From assembly GCA_937952135.1 (NCBI GenBank), contig CALFYL010000002.1, positions 1 to 12,992 on the forward strand: DNA of 12,992 bases, in the 5' to 3' direction. Below the pieces are notes generated by a model. The model saw nothing but the letters and a program-made list of their open reading frames with translations, did no database searches and was not told where the DNA came from. The stretch is from an uncultured Planctomycetia bacterium. Its GTDB lineage: Bacteria; Planctomycetota; UBA1135; GCA-002686595. Made by a program: the position numbers and the translations under genes. This document shows, one piece after another, positions 1-7,814 of this stretch. Position 1 is the stretch's first letter. Every line of letters begins with the position of its first letter.

Positions 1-5
1 GCCCA

Positions 6-1046
6 TCAGCGGTGCGACTTGATCCAGGCGGTGAGCGCGTCGCCTGGGCAGATGGTCGTGTTGAGCTCGCGGTGGGCGTACAGCCGGCCCTCGCGGATCC
101 GGTAGCGCTCGCGCAGGTCGTTCACGAGCAACTCGAGCGATTTGAGCGCGGCCGGCGTCGGCGCGCGGCGTTCGAGGTCTCCGAGCAGGCACACGCCGAT
201 GTTCTGCGCGTTGTTCGCGCCGCCCGCGTGCGCGCCCTGCCAGTTGAGCGCGCGGCCTTCGAAGATGCGGCCCGCGGCGTCGATCAGGAAGTGGTAGCCG
301 ACGTCGCCCCAGCCGTTCTCCTCGATCTGGTAGCGCTGGATGCCGCGCAACGCCGCCATCGATTCCTCGATGGAACCGCCCGCCGGGTCGGTCGAGGTCT
401 CGGCCGAGTGGTGGACCGTGATCTTGCTCCACCCGCCCTTGTGGGGCGTCATGCTGCCGGCCTTTGCTTCGCGCGCTCCCCATTGGTCGCGCGGGATCGT
501 GGTCAGCTTCGCGCCCGTGGGCGCGCCCAGCAGCGCCTGCGTCGCGCGCAAGCCGATCTCCGCGCGCCGCTTCTGTCCCGGCGAGGCGCGCGGATCGTCG
601 TTCACCTTGCGGAAGCCGTCGCGCGAGCCCTCGATTCGCAGGCGCAGCGTGTCCGCCGGCGCCGAACTGCGGTCGCGGTCGCGCTGCGAGAAGTGCAGGC
701 GGCCTTCGCTGAGAACGAGTTGACCCTCGATCACCAGGAACGGCTCGTGGCGCTGCGCGTCGTAGGCGAGCCAGTGCTCGAGCGCCTCGAGCTTCGCCCA
801 CGACAGCGGCTGGCTCACCCACGCCGGCGTCGTCACCTCGACCGGCGGCGGCTCGTACACCTCCGTCTTGCGCGGCGGCTGGCGGCATCCGACGCCCATC
901 GCGAGTAGCGCGAGCGCCAGGCAACTCGCCCAACGATTCACGCGGGGCAGCGCCCGCGCGGCGCGCGAACCCGCTTCCGCGCGACTCGGCCGCGGCGACA
1001 ACTCAGTCCGTACGGCGTGCAAACGACAGGCGCCCAAACGCTTCAT
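6..1046 (-). CDS. Probable N-acetylmuramoyl-L-alanine amidase (PGRP/amidase_2 fold), exported or lipoprotein
   Basis: The C-terminal half (about residues 185-346) reads as a type-2 amidase / peptidoglycan recognition protein domain, which cleaves the bond between muramic acid and the stem peptide outside the cytoplasm. It begins with RDQWGAR. The expected zinc ligands are present: His212 in ITVHHS, His325 in YAHRELN and Cys333 in TTICPG. The catalytic-type Tyr251 lies in VGYHFLID. Keeping the cysteine ligand argues for an active enzyme rather than a binding-only PGRP. Residues 60-180 are an unassigned linker region. A hydrophobic stretch (about 40-53) ends at Cys54, suggesting a lipoprotein signal, but MGVGC is not a canonical lipobox. 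The start is uncertain. ATG at 1046 leaves an unusually long arginine-rich leader, and GTG at 941 (VNRWASC) would give a normal signal peptide of about 310 residues in total. Neither start has a clear Shine-Dalgarno. The gene is divergent from the peptidase-MA gene. Family call firm, exact start not. Confidence 0.88.
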   Translation of the reverse strand: MKRLGACRLHAVRTELSPRPSRAEAGSRAARALPRVNRWASCLALALLAMGVGCRQPPRKTEVYEPPPVEVTTPAWVSQPLSWAKLEALEHWLAYDAQRHEPFLVIEGQLVLSEGRLHFSQRDRDRSSAPADTLRLRIEGSRDGFRKVNDDPRASPGQKRRAEIGLRATQALLGAPTGAKLTTIPRDQWGAREAKAGSMTPHKGGWSKITVHHSAETSTDPAGGSIEESMAALRGIQRYQIEENGWGDVGYHFLIDAAGRIFEGRALNWQGAHAGGANNAQNIGVCLLGDLERRAPTPAALKSLELLVNDLRERYRIREGRLYAHRELNTTICPGDALTAWIKSHR

Positions 1047-1221
1047 GCAGGCTGGAGATACAGTAGCGAAGGTCCAAGAGCAATCGCCCTAGAGCAATCG
1101 TCCGGAAGTGTCCTCGCACGTCTGCGCCCTTCGCGCTCCTCGCGTCGGGCATCCCGAGCGCCTTCCTCCGCCGCGCTTCGAGCGGCGCTCAGCGGCCAAG
1201 GCCCGACGGGCATCACGACCG
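1047..1221. other. Divergent intergenic region between amidase and TPR/peptidase-MA gene
   Basis: These 175 bases lie between two divergent genes and should hold promoters for both. On the minus strand, TTGCTC (1083..1078) and TATCTC (1060..1055) are separated by 17 bases. Each matches the sigma-70 consensus at only three of six positions, so this is a weak candidate. Its transcript would start almost at the ATG at 1046, or about 100 bases ahead of the alternative GTG at 941. No good promoter was seen for the plus-strand gene. An in-frame ATG at 1108 would extend that gene by 38 residues rich in Arg and Pro. I treat that stretch as non-coding because it lies before a normal signal peptide. 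Confidence 0.35.
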
Positions 1222-4200
1222 ATGGCAACCACGGCGGAGCACACCACCAGCTTGCGGCGCATCTTCCTCGTTTGGGCGATCTGTGGGGCCGCGGCGGCGA
1301 GCGGCGGGTTCGCACGGGCTTCGAGCCAGCTCGGCGCGAACTCGGCGACGGCGCAGGCGGCGGACGACGAGCGCGAACTCGCCTTCGCGCGCGCCGAGGC
1401 CGACCGGCAGCGGCGGCGCGGCGATCCGCGCGCGGAAAGCGAGCTGCGGCGGCTGCTCTCGGACGACGAGGACGACTGGGAAACGCGCGCGCTCTGGGCG
1501 CGCTGGCTCGCGGACCAGACGAAGTGGGAACAGGCGCTGGCGAACGGCGAGCGAGCGCTCGAAGGGGCGCTCGAGGCGGCCAGCGGGGCGGCCAGCGGGG
1601 CGAGCGACACGAAGGCGCGCGAAGCCCGCGCGGCGATCGGCCGCACGCTGCTCGAAGTCCACGTCGCGCTCGCCCAACTCGCGCCGGCGCAGGCGCTGCG
1701 CGCGAAGCTCGACGCCGATTTCCAGTCCGCGAGCGACGCGCGCGACGCGTGGTGGCTCGGCCAGGTCGCGAAGCTCGCGGGCGACCGCGAACTCGCCCTG
1801 CGTCACTTCTCCAGCGGCGCAAAGGACGCGAACGCGGGTTCGTGGGAGCGGCGTCTCGCCCGCGCGCGCTGTGCGCGGGCCCTCGGCGACCTTCCGGCGG
1901 CTTCGCAAGACCTGGTCGAAGCCGACCGCCTCGCGCAAGCGGCGGGCGGCGCCGAGCCGGACGTGCTCGCGGAGCTCGCGTCGGTGTACTTCGAAGCGGA
2001 CGGCGAGCTCGAACACGCGCGCGCGAACTCGCGCCAGCCCGGCGAGCTCTACCGCGCCGCGCTCGAGCTCCACAAGAGCCACGAGCCGACCTTGCTCGGC
2101 CTGTTCGAGCTCGGGCGCTTCAACTGGAACCGCCAGCGAACGCCGGCGCACGAGTATCTCGAGCGCGCGCTGGCGGCGGCGCCGAACTCGGTGCGCGCGC
2201 TGCTGGCCGGCGCGTGGGCCGACGTCGCCGACGGGAAGCTGCCCGCGGCGCGCGAGCGCCTGCAGCGCCTCGAAGCGCTCGCGCCGAACGCGCGCGGCGT
2301 GCGCACGCTGAAAGCCGCGCTGGCGTGGGTCGAGCACCGCCGCGACGAGTGCCGCGCACTGCTCGCGGCGCTCGCGAGCGAGGACGAGCTCGACAGCGCG
2401 CCCGAACGCGACGTCGGGCGGCACTTGAGCGAGCTCTACCGCTTCGGCGAGGCGGTCGACTTCCTGCGCAGCGCCGTCGAGCGCGACGAGCACGATTACG
2501 CGGCGTGGATGGAGCTCGGACGCGCGCTCGCGAACTCGGGCGACGAGAAGGGCGGACTCGAAGCGCTGCAACGGTCCGAACGCGAAGCGCGCGGGCGGCA
2601 GAACGCGTGGCGCCACAACACCCGGCTCGTGCTCGAGCGCATGCAGTCGAAGTTCGTCGTCGAGAGCGGCGGCGGCGAGTTGCGCTACGCGTGGAGCCCG
2701 GACGCGGCGGAAGTGCTGCGCACGTACTGGATGCCGTTCTACGAAGGCGCGCGCACGGAACTGTCGGCGCGTTACGCCTTCACGCCCGGGCCGGTGGTGA
2801 TCGAGGTCTTCGACCGCTTCCAGGATTTTTCGGTGCGTTCCACGGGTTTCGAGGGCTTTCCGGCGCTCGGGGTGTGCTTCGGGCCGGTCGTCACGGCCGT
2901 CGCGCCGCACTCGGAGATGCGCGGACGCTTCTCGTGGGCGCGCACCGCGTTCCACGAGTTCACGCACGTCATCCACCTCGGTCTGTCGCACAACCGCTGC
3001 CCGCGTTGGATCACCGAGGGGCTGGCGACGTGGGAGGAGGAGAACAAGCACCCCGCGTGGTCGCGCAACATGCGCCGCGAGCTGCTGGACGCCTTCCACA
3101 ACGGCGATCTGATCGCGGTGCGCGAGCTCAACCGCGCCTTCCGCTCGTCGCGCATCATCTTCGGTTACTACCAGAGCGGCCTGCTGTGCCGCATGTTGAT
3201 CGAGGAGCGCGGCTTCGCGCCGATGATCGCGCTGCTCGAGGCCTTCGACCGCGGCGCCGACATCGACGGCGCGATCGGCGAGGTCTTCGACACCACGCCG
3301 GAAGCGCTCGACCGCCAATTCCACGCGTGGGTCGCGGAGCGCTTGAAGGGACTCGCGCTCGAGCCGCGTTGGAGTCCGCAGGTGATCGTGCGCAAGCGTC
3401 TGAAGCTCAAGGAGACGCCGCCGACGGAAGCGGCGGCGCGCGCGCAGTGGGGCGAGGACTGGGCCACCGTGGCGTGGGGCTACCACCAGCAGGAACGGCG
3501 CGTCGACGCCGAGCAAGCGCTGCGACGCCTCGAGAGTGCGCAGCTCGAGCTGCCGCGCGCGGCGTTCCTGCGCGGCGAAATGGCGCTCGCGCGCGGCGAC
3601 GAGAAGGGCGCGCGCGAACACTACGAGCGCGGACTCGCGCTCGGCGGCGAGGATTACCGCGCGCGCATGGCGCTGGGCAAGCTCGCGCAACGCGAGCGCG
3701 AGCACGAACGCGCGTTGGAGCACTTCTCGGCCGCCGAGCGGGCGTTCCCCGGCTACGACGAGCCCGCGTTCTCCGCGGAATTGCACCTCTCGGCCGTGTA
3801 CCAGGCGCTGGAGCGCGAAGCGGAGCAGTTCGAGGCGCTCGAACGCCGGCTCGCGTGGACATCGGACGACTACGAGAACACGGTGCGCGTCGCGCGCTGG
3901 CACGTCGAGCACGAGCGCCACGAACGCGCGGCGAGGTTGTTCGAGCGCGCGAACGAGATCGATCCGTTCCGGCGCGCGCTGCACGTCGCGTGGGGCAAGT
4001 CGCTTCGCGAACTCGGGCGGCACGACGACGCGCTGCGCGAGTTCCGCGTCGCGGCGATGGTTCCGCCGGCGCTCGACGTCGAGAGCCCGGATCCGCCGAG
4101 CGACGAGGAGCGCGCGGAGATCCTCGGCGCGCAGGCGCTCGAGCTCGTGCGCGTGGGCAAACAGGACGAAGCGCGCGAAGCGGCGGCCGAAGCGCTCGCG

Positions 4201-4263
4201 CTCGACTCGGGGCAGGCGGACGCGGAACGTGCGCTCGAACTGCTCGGAACCAAGGGCTCCTAG
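1222..4263 (+). CDS. Exported TPR-repeat protein with a peptidase-MA (HExxH) zinc metalloprotease domain
   Basis: The protein is 1013 residues from ATG 1222. That start puts a normal signal peptide first: two arginines (12-13), a hydrophobic core (14-27) and a likely cut after FARA (about 33). Residues about 60-470 are helical, alanine/glutamate-rich TPR-like repeats. Residues about 485-705 form a metalloprotease domain: HEFTH at 578-582 gives the two His ligands and catalytic Glu579, and Glu599 in WITEGLA, 17 residues on, fits the third zinc ligand of gluzincins of the peptidase MA-like type. Residues about 780-1010 are further TPRs, clearest in the segment starting ANEIDPF. The expected place of action is the periplasm, with TPRs binding a partner or substrate. 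The substrate is unknown. The stop codon shares one base with the tmk start (TAGTG), so expression is probably coupled to the replication genes downstream. A 12-base duplication lies near the N-terminus. Enzyme class well supported, role inferred. Confidence 0.85.
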   Translation: MATTAEHTTSLRRIFLVWAICGAAAASGGFARASSQLGANSATAQAADDERELAFARAEADRQRRRGDPRAESELRRLLSDDEDDWETRALWARWLADQTKWEQALANGERALEGALEAASGAASGASDTKAREARAAIGRTLLEVHVALAQLAPAQALRAKLDADFQSASDARDAWWLGQVAKLAGDRELALRHFSSGAKDANAGSWERRLARARCARALGDLPAASQDLVEADRLAQAAGGAEPDVLAELASVYFEADGELEHARANSRQPGELYRAALELHKSHEPTLLGLFELGRFNWNRQRTPAHEYLERALAAAPNSVRALLAGAWADVADGKLPAARERLQRLEALAPNARGVRTLKAALAWVEHRRDECRALLAALASEDELDSAPERDVGRHLSELYRFGEAVDFLRSAVERDEHDYAAWMELGRALANSGDEKGGLEALQRSEREARGRQNAWRHNTRLVLERMQSKFVVESGGGELRYAWSPDAAEVLRTYWMPFYEGARTELSARYAFTPGPVVIEVFDRFQDFSVRSTGFEGFPALGVCFGPVVTAVAPHSEMRGRFSWARTAFHEFTHVIHLGLSHNRCPRWITEGLATWEEENKHPAWSRNMRRELLDAFHNGDLIAVRELNRAFRSSRIIFGYYQSGLLCRMLIEERGFAPMIALLEAFDRGADIDGAIGEVFDTTPEALDRQFHAWVAERLKGLALEPRWSPQVIVRKRLKLKETPPTEAAARAQWGEDWATVAWGYHQQERRVDAEQALRRLESAQLELPRAAFLRGEMALARGDEKGAREHYERGLALGGEDYRARMALGKLAQREREHERALEHFSAAERAFPGYDEPAFSAELHLSAVYQALEREAEQFEALERRLAWTSDDYENTVRVARWHVEHERHERAARLFERANEIDPFRRALHVAWGKSLRELGRHDDALREFRVAAMVPPALDVESPDPPSDEERAEILGAQALELVRVGKQDEAREAAAEALALDSGQADAERALELLGTKGS
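1576..1599 (+). repeat. Perfect 12-base tandem duplication inside the TPR/peptidase-MA gene
   Basis: The unit GCGGCCAGCGGG occurs twice in direct succession, followed by a partial third copy. It stays in frame and encodes Ala-Ala-Ser-Gly twice. It sits between helical segments in the N-terminal repeat region and probably marks a slippage-prone flexible linker whose copy number could vary between strains. Confidence 0.75.
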
Positions 4264-4913
4264 TGTCGGAAGCGAAAGCAAACGCGCCCGTGAGCTCGAT
4301 TCCGCGCGGCGCGCCGTTGTTCGTGGTCCTCGACGGCGTCGACGGCTGCGGCAAGAGCACGCAAGCGGCGCGGCTCGTCGAACGCCTGCGGCGCGAGAGC
4401 GGCCGCGAGGTCGCGCACGTGCGCGAGCCGGGGAGCACGGCGCTCGGCGAACGCGTGCGCGAGCTGCTGCTCGGCCGCGGACTCGACCTCGACAGCGGCG
4501 TGGAGCTGCTGCTGTTCGCCGCCGCGCGCCGCCAGATGCTGCGCGAACGGGCGGGGCCGGCTCTCGCGCGCGGCGAGCACGTGGTGTGCGAACGCTTCCA
4601 CGCCTCGACCTTCGCTTATCAATCGGTGGCCGGCGGCCAGCCCGAGAGCGAAGTGCTCGCGCTGCTGCAGCGTTGGGCGGGCGAGCCCGCGCCGACGCAC
4701 ACGGTGCTGCTCGACGTGCCGCCGGAGCGCGCCGCCGGACGCCGCGGAGCGCCGGGTGACCGAATCGAGGACAAGGGTCTCGCGTTCCAACGCGCGGTGG
4801 CGGCCGGCTACCGGCGCTACGTCGAGCTCGTGCCCGGCGTGCAGGTGGTCGACGGCCTGGGTTCGCCGGAGGAAGTCGCGGAGCGAGTCTGGAAGGCGGT
4901 GGGGTGTGGCTGA
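4263..4913 (+). CDS. tmk: Thymidylate kinase (dTMP kinase)
   Basis: This cytoplasmic enzyme phosphorylates dTMP to dTDP with ATP, for dTTP synthesis. The protein is 216 residues, normal for the family. The P-loop DGVDGCGKST lies at residues 24-33. REPGSTALGERVR (from 54) is the substrate-binding segment. ERFHASTFAYQ (110-120) corresponds to the family's DRY...AYQ motif, with Glu and Phe replacing the usual Asp and Tyr. The lid region with GDRIED lies at about 165-170. The chosen GTG start at 4263 overlaps the preceding stop as TAGTG and has AAGGG six bases upstream. A second GTG at 4290 would remove nine residues and cannot be excluded. The 3' end overlaps holB by eight bases, so the two are almost certainly co-translated. 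The tmk-holB pairing is common in bacteria and supports both assignments. Confidence 0.95.
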   Translation: MSEAKANAPVSSIPRGAPLFVVLDGVDGCGKSTQAARLVERLRRESGREVAHVREPGSTALGERVRELLLGRGLDLDSGVELLLFAAARRQMLRERAGPALARGEHVVCERFHASTFAYQSVAGGQPESEVLALLQRWAGEPAPTHTVLLDVPPERAAGRRGAPGDRIEDKGLAFQRAVAAGYRRYVELVPGVQVVDGLGSPEEVAERVWKAVGCG

Positions 4914-6087
4914 GCGCAAGGCCAGGAAGTCCGCGGCCGACGACGCGGGGCTCGAGGCGCCGCTGAGCGAGCCGCTCGGCCACGGCGCGGTGCTCGCGGG
5001 GCTGTGCGCGGCGGTGCGCGCGTCGCGGCTCCCGCACGCGCTCGAGTTCGTCGGACCGGCGGGCACGGGCAAGTTCCTCAGCGCGCGCTGGTTCGCGGCG
5101 GCGCTGTTGTGCGACCGCGGCCCCGCGCGCGGCGGAACGCTCGATGCGCCGTGCCTCGAATGCGGAGCGTGCCGGCGGGTGCAGGCGGGCTCGCACGGCG
5201 ACCTGTTCGTCGTCGACGTGCGCCAAGAGGTCGAGAAGGAACGCTCCGAGCAGTTGCGCATCGGCCGCTTCATTCCGCGCGATCAAGCGCGCAGCACCTA
5301 CTGGGCCGGCCCGACGGTCGAGGACTTCCTGAACCTGCGCGCCGCGAGCGGACTTTGGCGCATCGTGATCGTGCGCGAGGCCGAGCGCATCAACATCGAA
5401 GCGCAGAACGCCCTGCTCAAATCGCTCGAGGAGCCCGCGCCGAACGTGCTGTGGATCCTGGAGACCTCGGCGCCGCACGAACTGCTGCCCACGATCCACA
5501 GCCGAGCGATCGCGGTGCGCTTCGAGCCGCTCGAGCTCGGCCTCGCCTCGCGCATCCTCGCCGAGCACGGCGCGAATCCGTCGGACGCGCGCGAGCTCGC
5601 GCGCTGGGCGGACGGCGCGCCGGGTGTCGGCCTCGAACTGGCGTCGCAGGCGGCGCTCGAGCTTCGCGCGGTGCTCGCCGCCGCGCTGGCGGGCGAGGCG
5701 CCGTCGAGCACCGCGAGCGCGGCGCTGTGGGCCGTCGAAGGCGAGTTCGCCGGCAAGACCGAGCGCGCCGAGCAGCGCTCGCGCGCGCGGCGCGTGCTCG
5801 ACACGGCGCTGGAGCTCGTGCGCGACCGCGAGCGTCTGCGCGCCGGCGCGAACGCGGACTCGCTCCCGCACGGAATCTACGCCGAGGTCCTCTCCCAGTC
5901 CTCCGCGCTCGGCCCGCTGCGCCGCTCGCGTGAAACTCTCGACGTCTTGCTGCGGTGCCGCGCGGACCTGGAATCCAACGTCGATCCCCAGAACGTGGTC
6001 GAGAGGGCCGTGCTGGCGCTCGCGCCGCGCGCTGGCGAAGGCTCGACCCGCGCCGCCGGCGCCGCGGCGTCCGGCGGAAGACGCTGA
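4906..6087 (+). CDS. holB: DNA polymerase III subunit delta' (clamp-loader AAA+ protein)
   Basis: The protein is 393 residues from GTG 4906, a start inside the end of tmk with a purine-rich stretch just upstream. It is an AAA+ clamp-loader subunit of the DnaX/HolB type, which helps load the sliding clamp on DNA. Visible landmarks are the P-loop-like GPAGTGKF (50-57), a zinc-finger set Cys69, Cys83, Cys86 and Cys89, the signature around QNALLKSLEEPAPN (167-180), and HSRA (198-201) at the SRC motif. The P-loop ends in Phe where an ATPase has Ser or Thr, and the SRC cysteine is Ala while the arginine finger Arg200 is kept. This is the pattern expected of delta', which assists ATP hydrolysis in its neighbours but does not hydrolyse ATP itself. 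It is too short for full DnaX. The C-terminal third is Ala/Glu-rich helix with a low-complexity end. The gene follows tmk in an apparent operon. Confidence 0.9.
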   Translation: MAERKARKSAADDAGLEAPLSEPLGHGAVLAGLCAAVRASRLPHALEFVGPAGTGKFLSARWFAAALLCDRGPARGGTLDAPCLECGACRRVQAGSHGDLFVVDVRQEVEKERSEQLRIGRFIPRDQARSTYWAGPTVEDFLNLRAASGLWRIVIVREAERINIEAQNALLKSLEEPAPNVLWILETSAPHELLPTIHSRAIAVRFEPLELGLASRILAEHGANPSDARELARWADGAPGVGLELASQAALELRAVLAAALAGEAPSSTASAALWAVEGEFAGKTERAEQRSRARRVLDTALELVRDRERLRAGANADSLPHGIYAEVLSQSSALGPLRRSRETLDVLLRCRADLESNVDPQNVVERAVLALAPRAGEGSTRAAGAAASGGRR

Positions 6088-6228
6088 GCCGCCGACGTTG
6101 AGCCCGCTCTCCGCGCGCGTCCGACGGGGCGAAGCCGCCGCGTAACCGGCGCGCTCCCGGCGCCGCACTTCGGCGCCATGCCCGGCCTCGCTACCATGCC
6201 GCGAGCCGCGGCGCGCTCCGCGGCGACC
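6088..6228. other. 141-base gap between holB and the Minf_1886-like gene
   Basis: This is the only real gap in the series from 1222 to 8683, so it may hold a promoter for the last three genes. A small perfect hairpin, GGCGCCG / CGGCGCC with a five-base loop (6159..6177), lies just upstream. It has no T-run, and short GC hairpins are common at this base composition. In-frame ATGs at 6178 and 6196 could extend the next gene into the gap. Confidence 0.3.
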
Positions 6229-6654
6229 ATGACCGACACCAAGGAACGCTTGCGCCAGATCGCGCGCGCCGACGGACGCTACTCTCCCGAGGCGTTCTAC
6301 TTCCTCTTCGAGGCGCTCGAGATCGCCGTCAAGCTGGCGGGCAAGGACGGGCTCCAAGGGCCGGCCCGGCACGTCACGGGCCGCGAGGTCCTCGACGGGA
6401 TGCGCGAGCACGCGCTCACCGCCTTCGGACCGCTCGCGGCCTACGTGTGGCGCGCGTGGGGGGTGCGCGAGACCTTCGACTGGGGCCAGGTGGTGTTCCT
6501 GCTGGTCGACCACGGACTGCTCAAGCGCCAGGACAGCGACTCGATCGAGGAATTCCGCGGCGTGTACGACTTCGACGACGCCTTTGTCGGCGCCTACGAG
6601 CAACGCCTGCGCGACGCGCTCGCGGCCCGGCTCGGCGCCGCCCCGGATCCCTGA
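6229..6654 (+). CDS. Minf_1886-like conserved protein of Planctomycetes/Verrucomicrobia, function unknown
   Basis: This is a small, probably cytoplasmic protein of 141 residues with no signal peptide or membrane segment. It opens with TDTKERLRQIARADGRYSPEAF, followed by an aromatic-rich helix (YFLFEALEIAVK), a central HVTGREVLDGMREHAL segment and a C-terminal part ending in DFDDAF plus an Ala/Arg tail. I recognise this pattern from memory as the family named after Minf_1886, largely confined to Planctomycetes and Verrucomicrobia and without known function. That could not be searched here. Start choice: ATG 6229 puts the conserved segment at the N-terminus. ATG 6178 or 6196 would add 17 or 11 residues rich in Ala, Arg and Pro that look non-coding. 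The stop overlaps the next start as TGATG, indicating coupling to the AI-2E-type transporter. The family match is the best taxonomic clue in the window. Confidence 0.8.
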   Translation: MTDTKERLRQIARADGRYSPEAFYFLFEALEIAVKLAGKDGLQGPARHVTGREVLDGMREHALTAFGPLAAYVWRAWGVRETFDWGQVVFLLVDHGLLKRQDSDSIEEFRGVYDFDDAFVGAYEQRLRDALAARLGAAPDP

Positions 6655-7814
6655 TGCTGCCGAACCTGACCGTCAACAAGCGCAACTGGCTGCTGGCGCT
6701 GCTCTTCGCCGCCGTGCTGTGGTTCGCGTGGACCGTGCGCGCGGCGCTCAATCCGCTGCTCGTCGGCCTGCTCTTCGCCTACATCCTGCACCCGCTCGTG
6801 CTGCAGCTCGAGCGCCGCGGTTGGTCGCGCAAGGCGGCGGTGAACTTCATCTTCATCAACTTCGGACTCGCGATCACGCTGATCGCCGTGCTCGTGGTCG
6901 CGCAGGCGACGGCGCTGGTCGAGGACTTCAGCTCCGACTCGAACACCCTCGGCCTGCTCGCCGATCGCTTCCAAGTGGCGGTCGAGTGGGTGCTCGGCAA
7001 GCTGCGGGCGATGGGTTTCAATCTCTCGTTGATCGGCGTCGAGAACGAGGCCGAAGCGGGGCGCAACGTGCGCGAGAGCTTCCTGATCCGCGCGCGCGAG
7101 TGGATCACGTCGGACGAGGGCGCGCTCGCGGGCCTCGGCGCCGCGGAGGGCGTGTGGAACCTGGCGCAGCGTTTCTTCGGCTCGCTCATGGCGACGCTCG
7201 GCTTCCTGTTCCTCGTGCCGCTGTACACCTGGTTCCTGCTGTTCGAGCTCGAACGCATCTCGTCCTTCGTCAGCGGCTACATCCCGCGCGAGCACCGCGA
7301 GCAGTGGACCCGCATCGGCGCCGCGATGGCGGAGATGCTGGGCGGCTTCTTCCGCGGCCGCCTGCTGGTGTGCGTGACCAAGGGCCTGATCATCTGGTTG
7401 TCGCTGCTCGTGCTCGGCGTGCCGTACTCGCTGCTGCTGGGCCTGCTCGGCGGAGTGCTGTCGCTGCTGCCGGTCCTCGGCCCGGCCATCGGACACGGGT
7501 GCGTGTTCGCCGTGGCGTTGCTCAGCTTCGAACCCTTCGGCGCGCTGTGGCGCACGGCGGTCGTTTTCGCGATCGCGGAGACCGCGGAGGGCTACGTGCT
7601 GATCCCCAAGATCCTCGGCGACAGCTTGGGGCTGCACACGCTGGTCGTGTTCGCCGCCCTGACCATCTTCGGGTCGGCGATGGGGATGTTCGGGCTGTTG
7701 ATCGCGCTGCCGCTGACGGCGGCGATCGTGATCCTGGCGCGCGAGCTCGTGCTGCCGGCGCTGCGCGAGTTCGCGGAAGGCCGGCCTTCGCCGCCGCCCG
7801 CGCCGAAGGCATGA
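6654..7814 (+). CDS. AI-2E family transporter (polytopic inner-membrane protein)
   Basis: The 386-residue protein has the layout of the AI-2E (formerly UPF0118/PerM) family. Two membrane spans come early (about 11-28 and 32-50), then one at about 62-85. A long polar, probably extracytoplasmic stretch (about 90-170) is followed by a group of hydrophobic segments (about 175-197, 236-290, 299-310 and 326-362). The conserved C-terminal signature is clear: EGYVLIPKILGDSLGLHTL, then FGSAMGMFGLLIALPLTA. Family members have been linked to autoinducer-2 export, to sodium/proton exchange, or to no known substrate, so no substrate can be assigned. The ATG at 6654 overlaps the preceding stop (TGATG), and its own stop overlaps the next start (ATGA). 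This three-gene cluster is therefore probably translated together. The C-terminus is a short proline-rich tail. Confidence 0.9.
   Translation: MLPNLTVNKRNWLLALLFAAVLWFAWTVRAALNPLLVGLLFAYILHPLVLQLERRGWSRKAAVNFIFINFGLAITLIAVLVVAQATALVEDFSSDSNTLGLLADRFQVAVEWVLGKLRAMGFNLSLIGVENEAEAGRNVRESFLIRAREWITSDEGALAGLGAAEGVWNLAQRFFGSLMATLGFLFLVPLYTWFLLFELERISSFVSGYIPREHREQWTRIGAAMAEMLGGFFRGRLLVCVTKGLIIWLSLLVLGVPYSLLLGLLGGVLSLLPVLGPAIGHGCVFAVALLSFEPFGALWRTAVVFAIAETAEGYVLIPKILGDSLGLHTLVVFAALTIFGSAMGMFGLLIALPLTAAIVILARELVLPALREFAEGRPSPPPAPKA

Noticed and set aside
1055..1083. Minus-strand promoter TTGCTC - 17 bases - TATCTC
   Set aside because: Only three of six consensus matches in each box, so it is described in the intergenic entry and not called as a feature.
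1108..1221. Upstream ATG extending the TPR/peptidase-MA protein by 38 residues
   Set aside because: The extra residues are Arg/Pro-rich and would push a good signal peptide away from the N-terminus, so ATG 1222 is preferred.
4906..6087. Reading the clamp-loader gene as dnaX (gamma/tau)
   Set aside because: The P-loop lacks Ser/Thr, the length is about 393 residues, and the position after tmk is typical of holB.
6159..6177. Hairpin after holB as a terminator
   Set aside because: The stem is only seven base pairs with no T-run, and such structures are frequent at this GC content. It is mentioned only in the gap entry.
1213..6603. A 1796-codon open frame on the minus strand across the tmk/holB region
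   Set aside because: It is the antisense shadow of high-GC plus-strand genes with clear family motifs. Its product is a repetitive Arg/Glu/Ala/Val sequence with no recognisable domain.
6654..7814. A quorum-sensing system based on the AI-2E transporter
   Set aside because: The family name does not establish autoinducer transport, and there is no luxS or receptor gene in the window.
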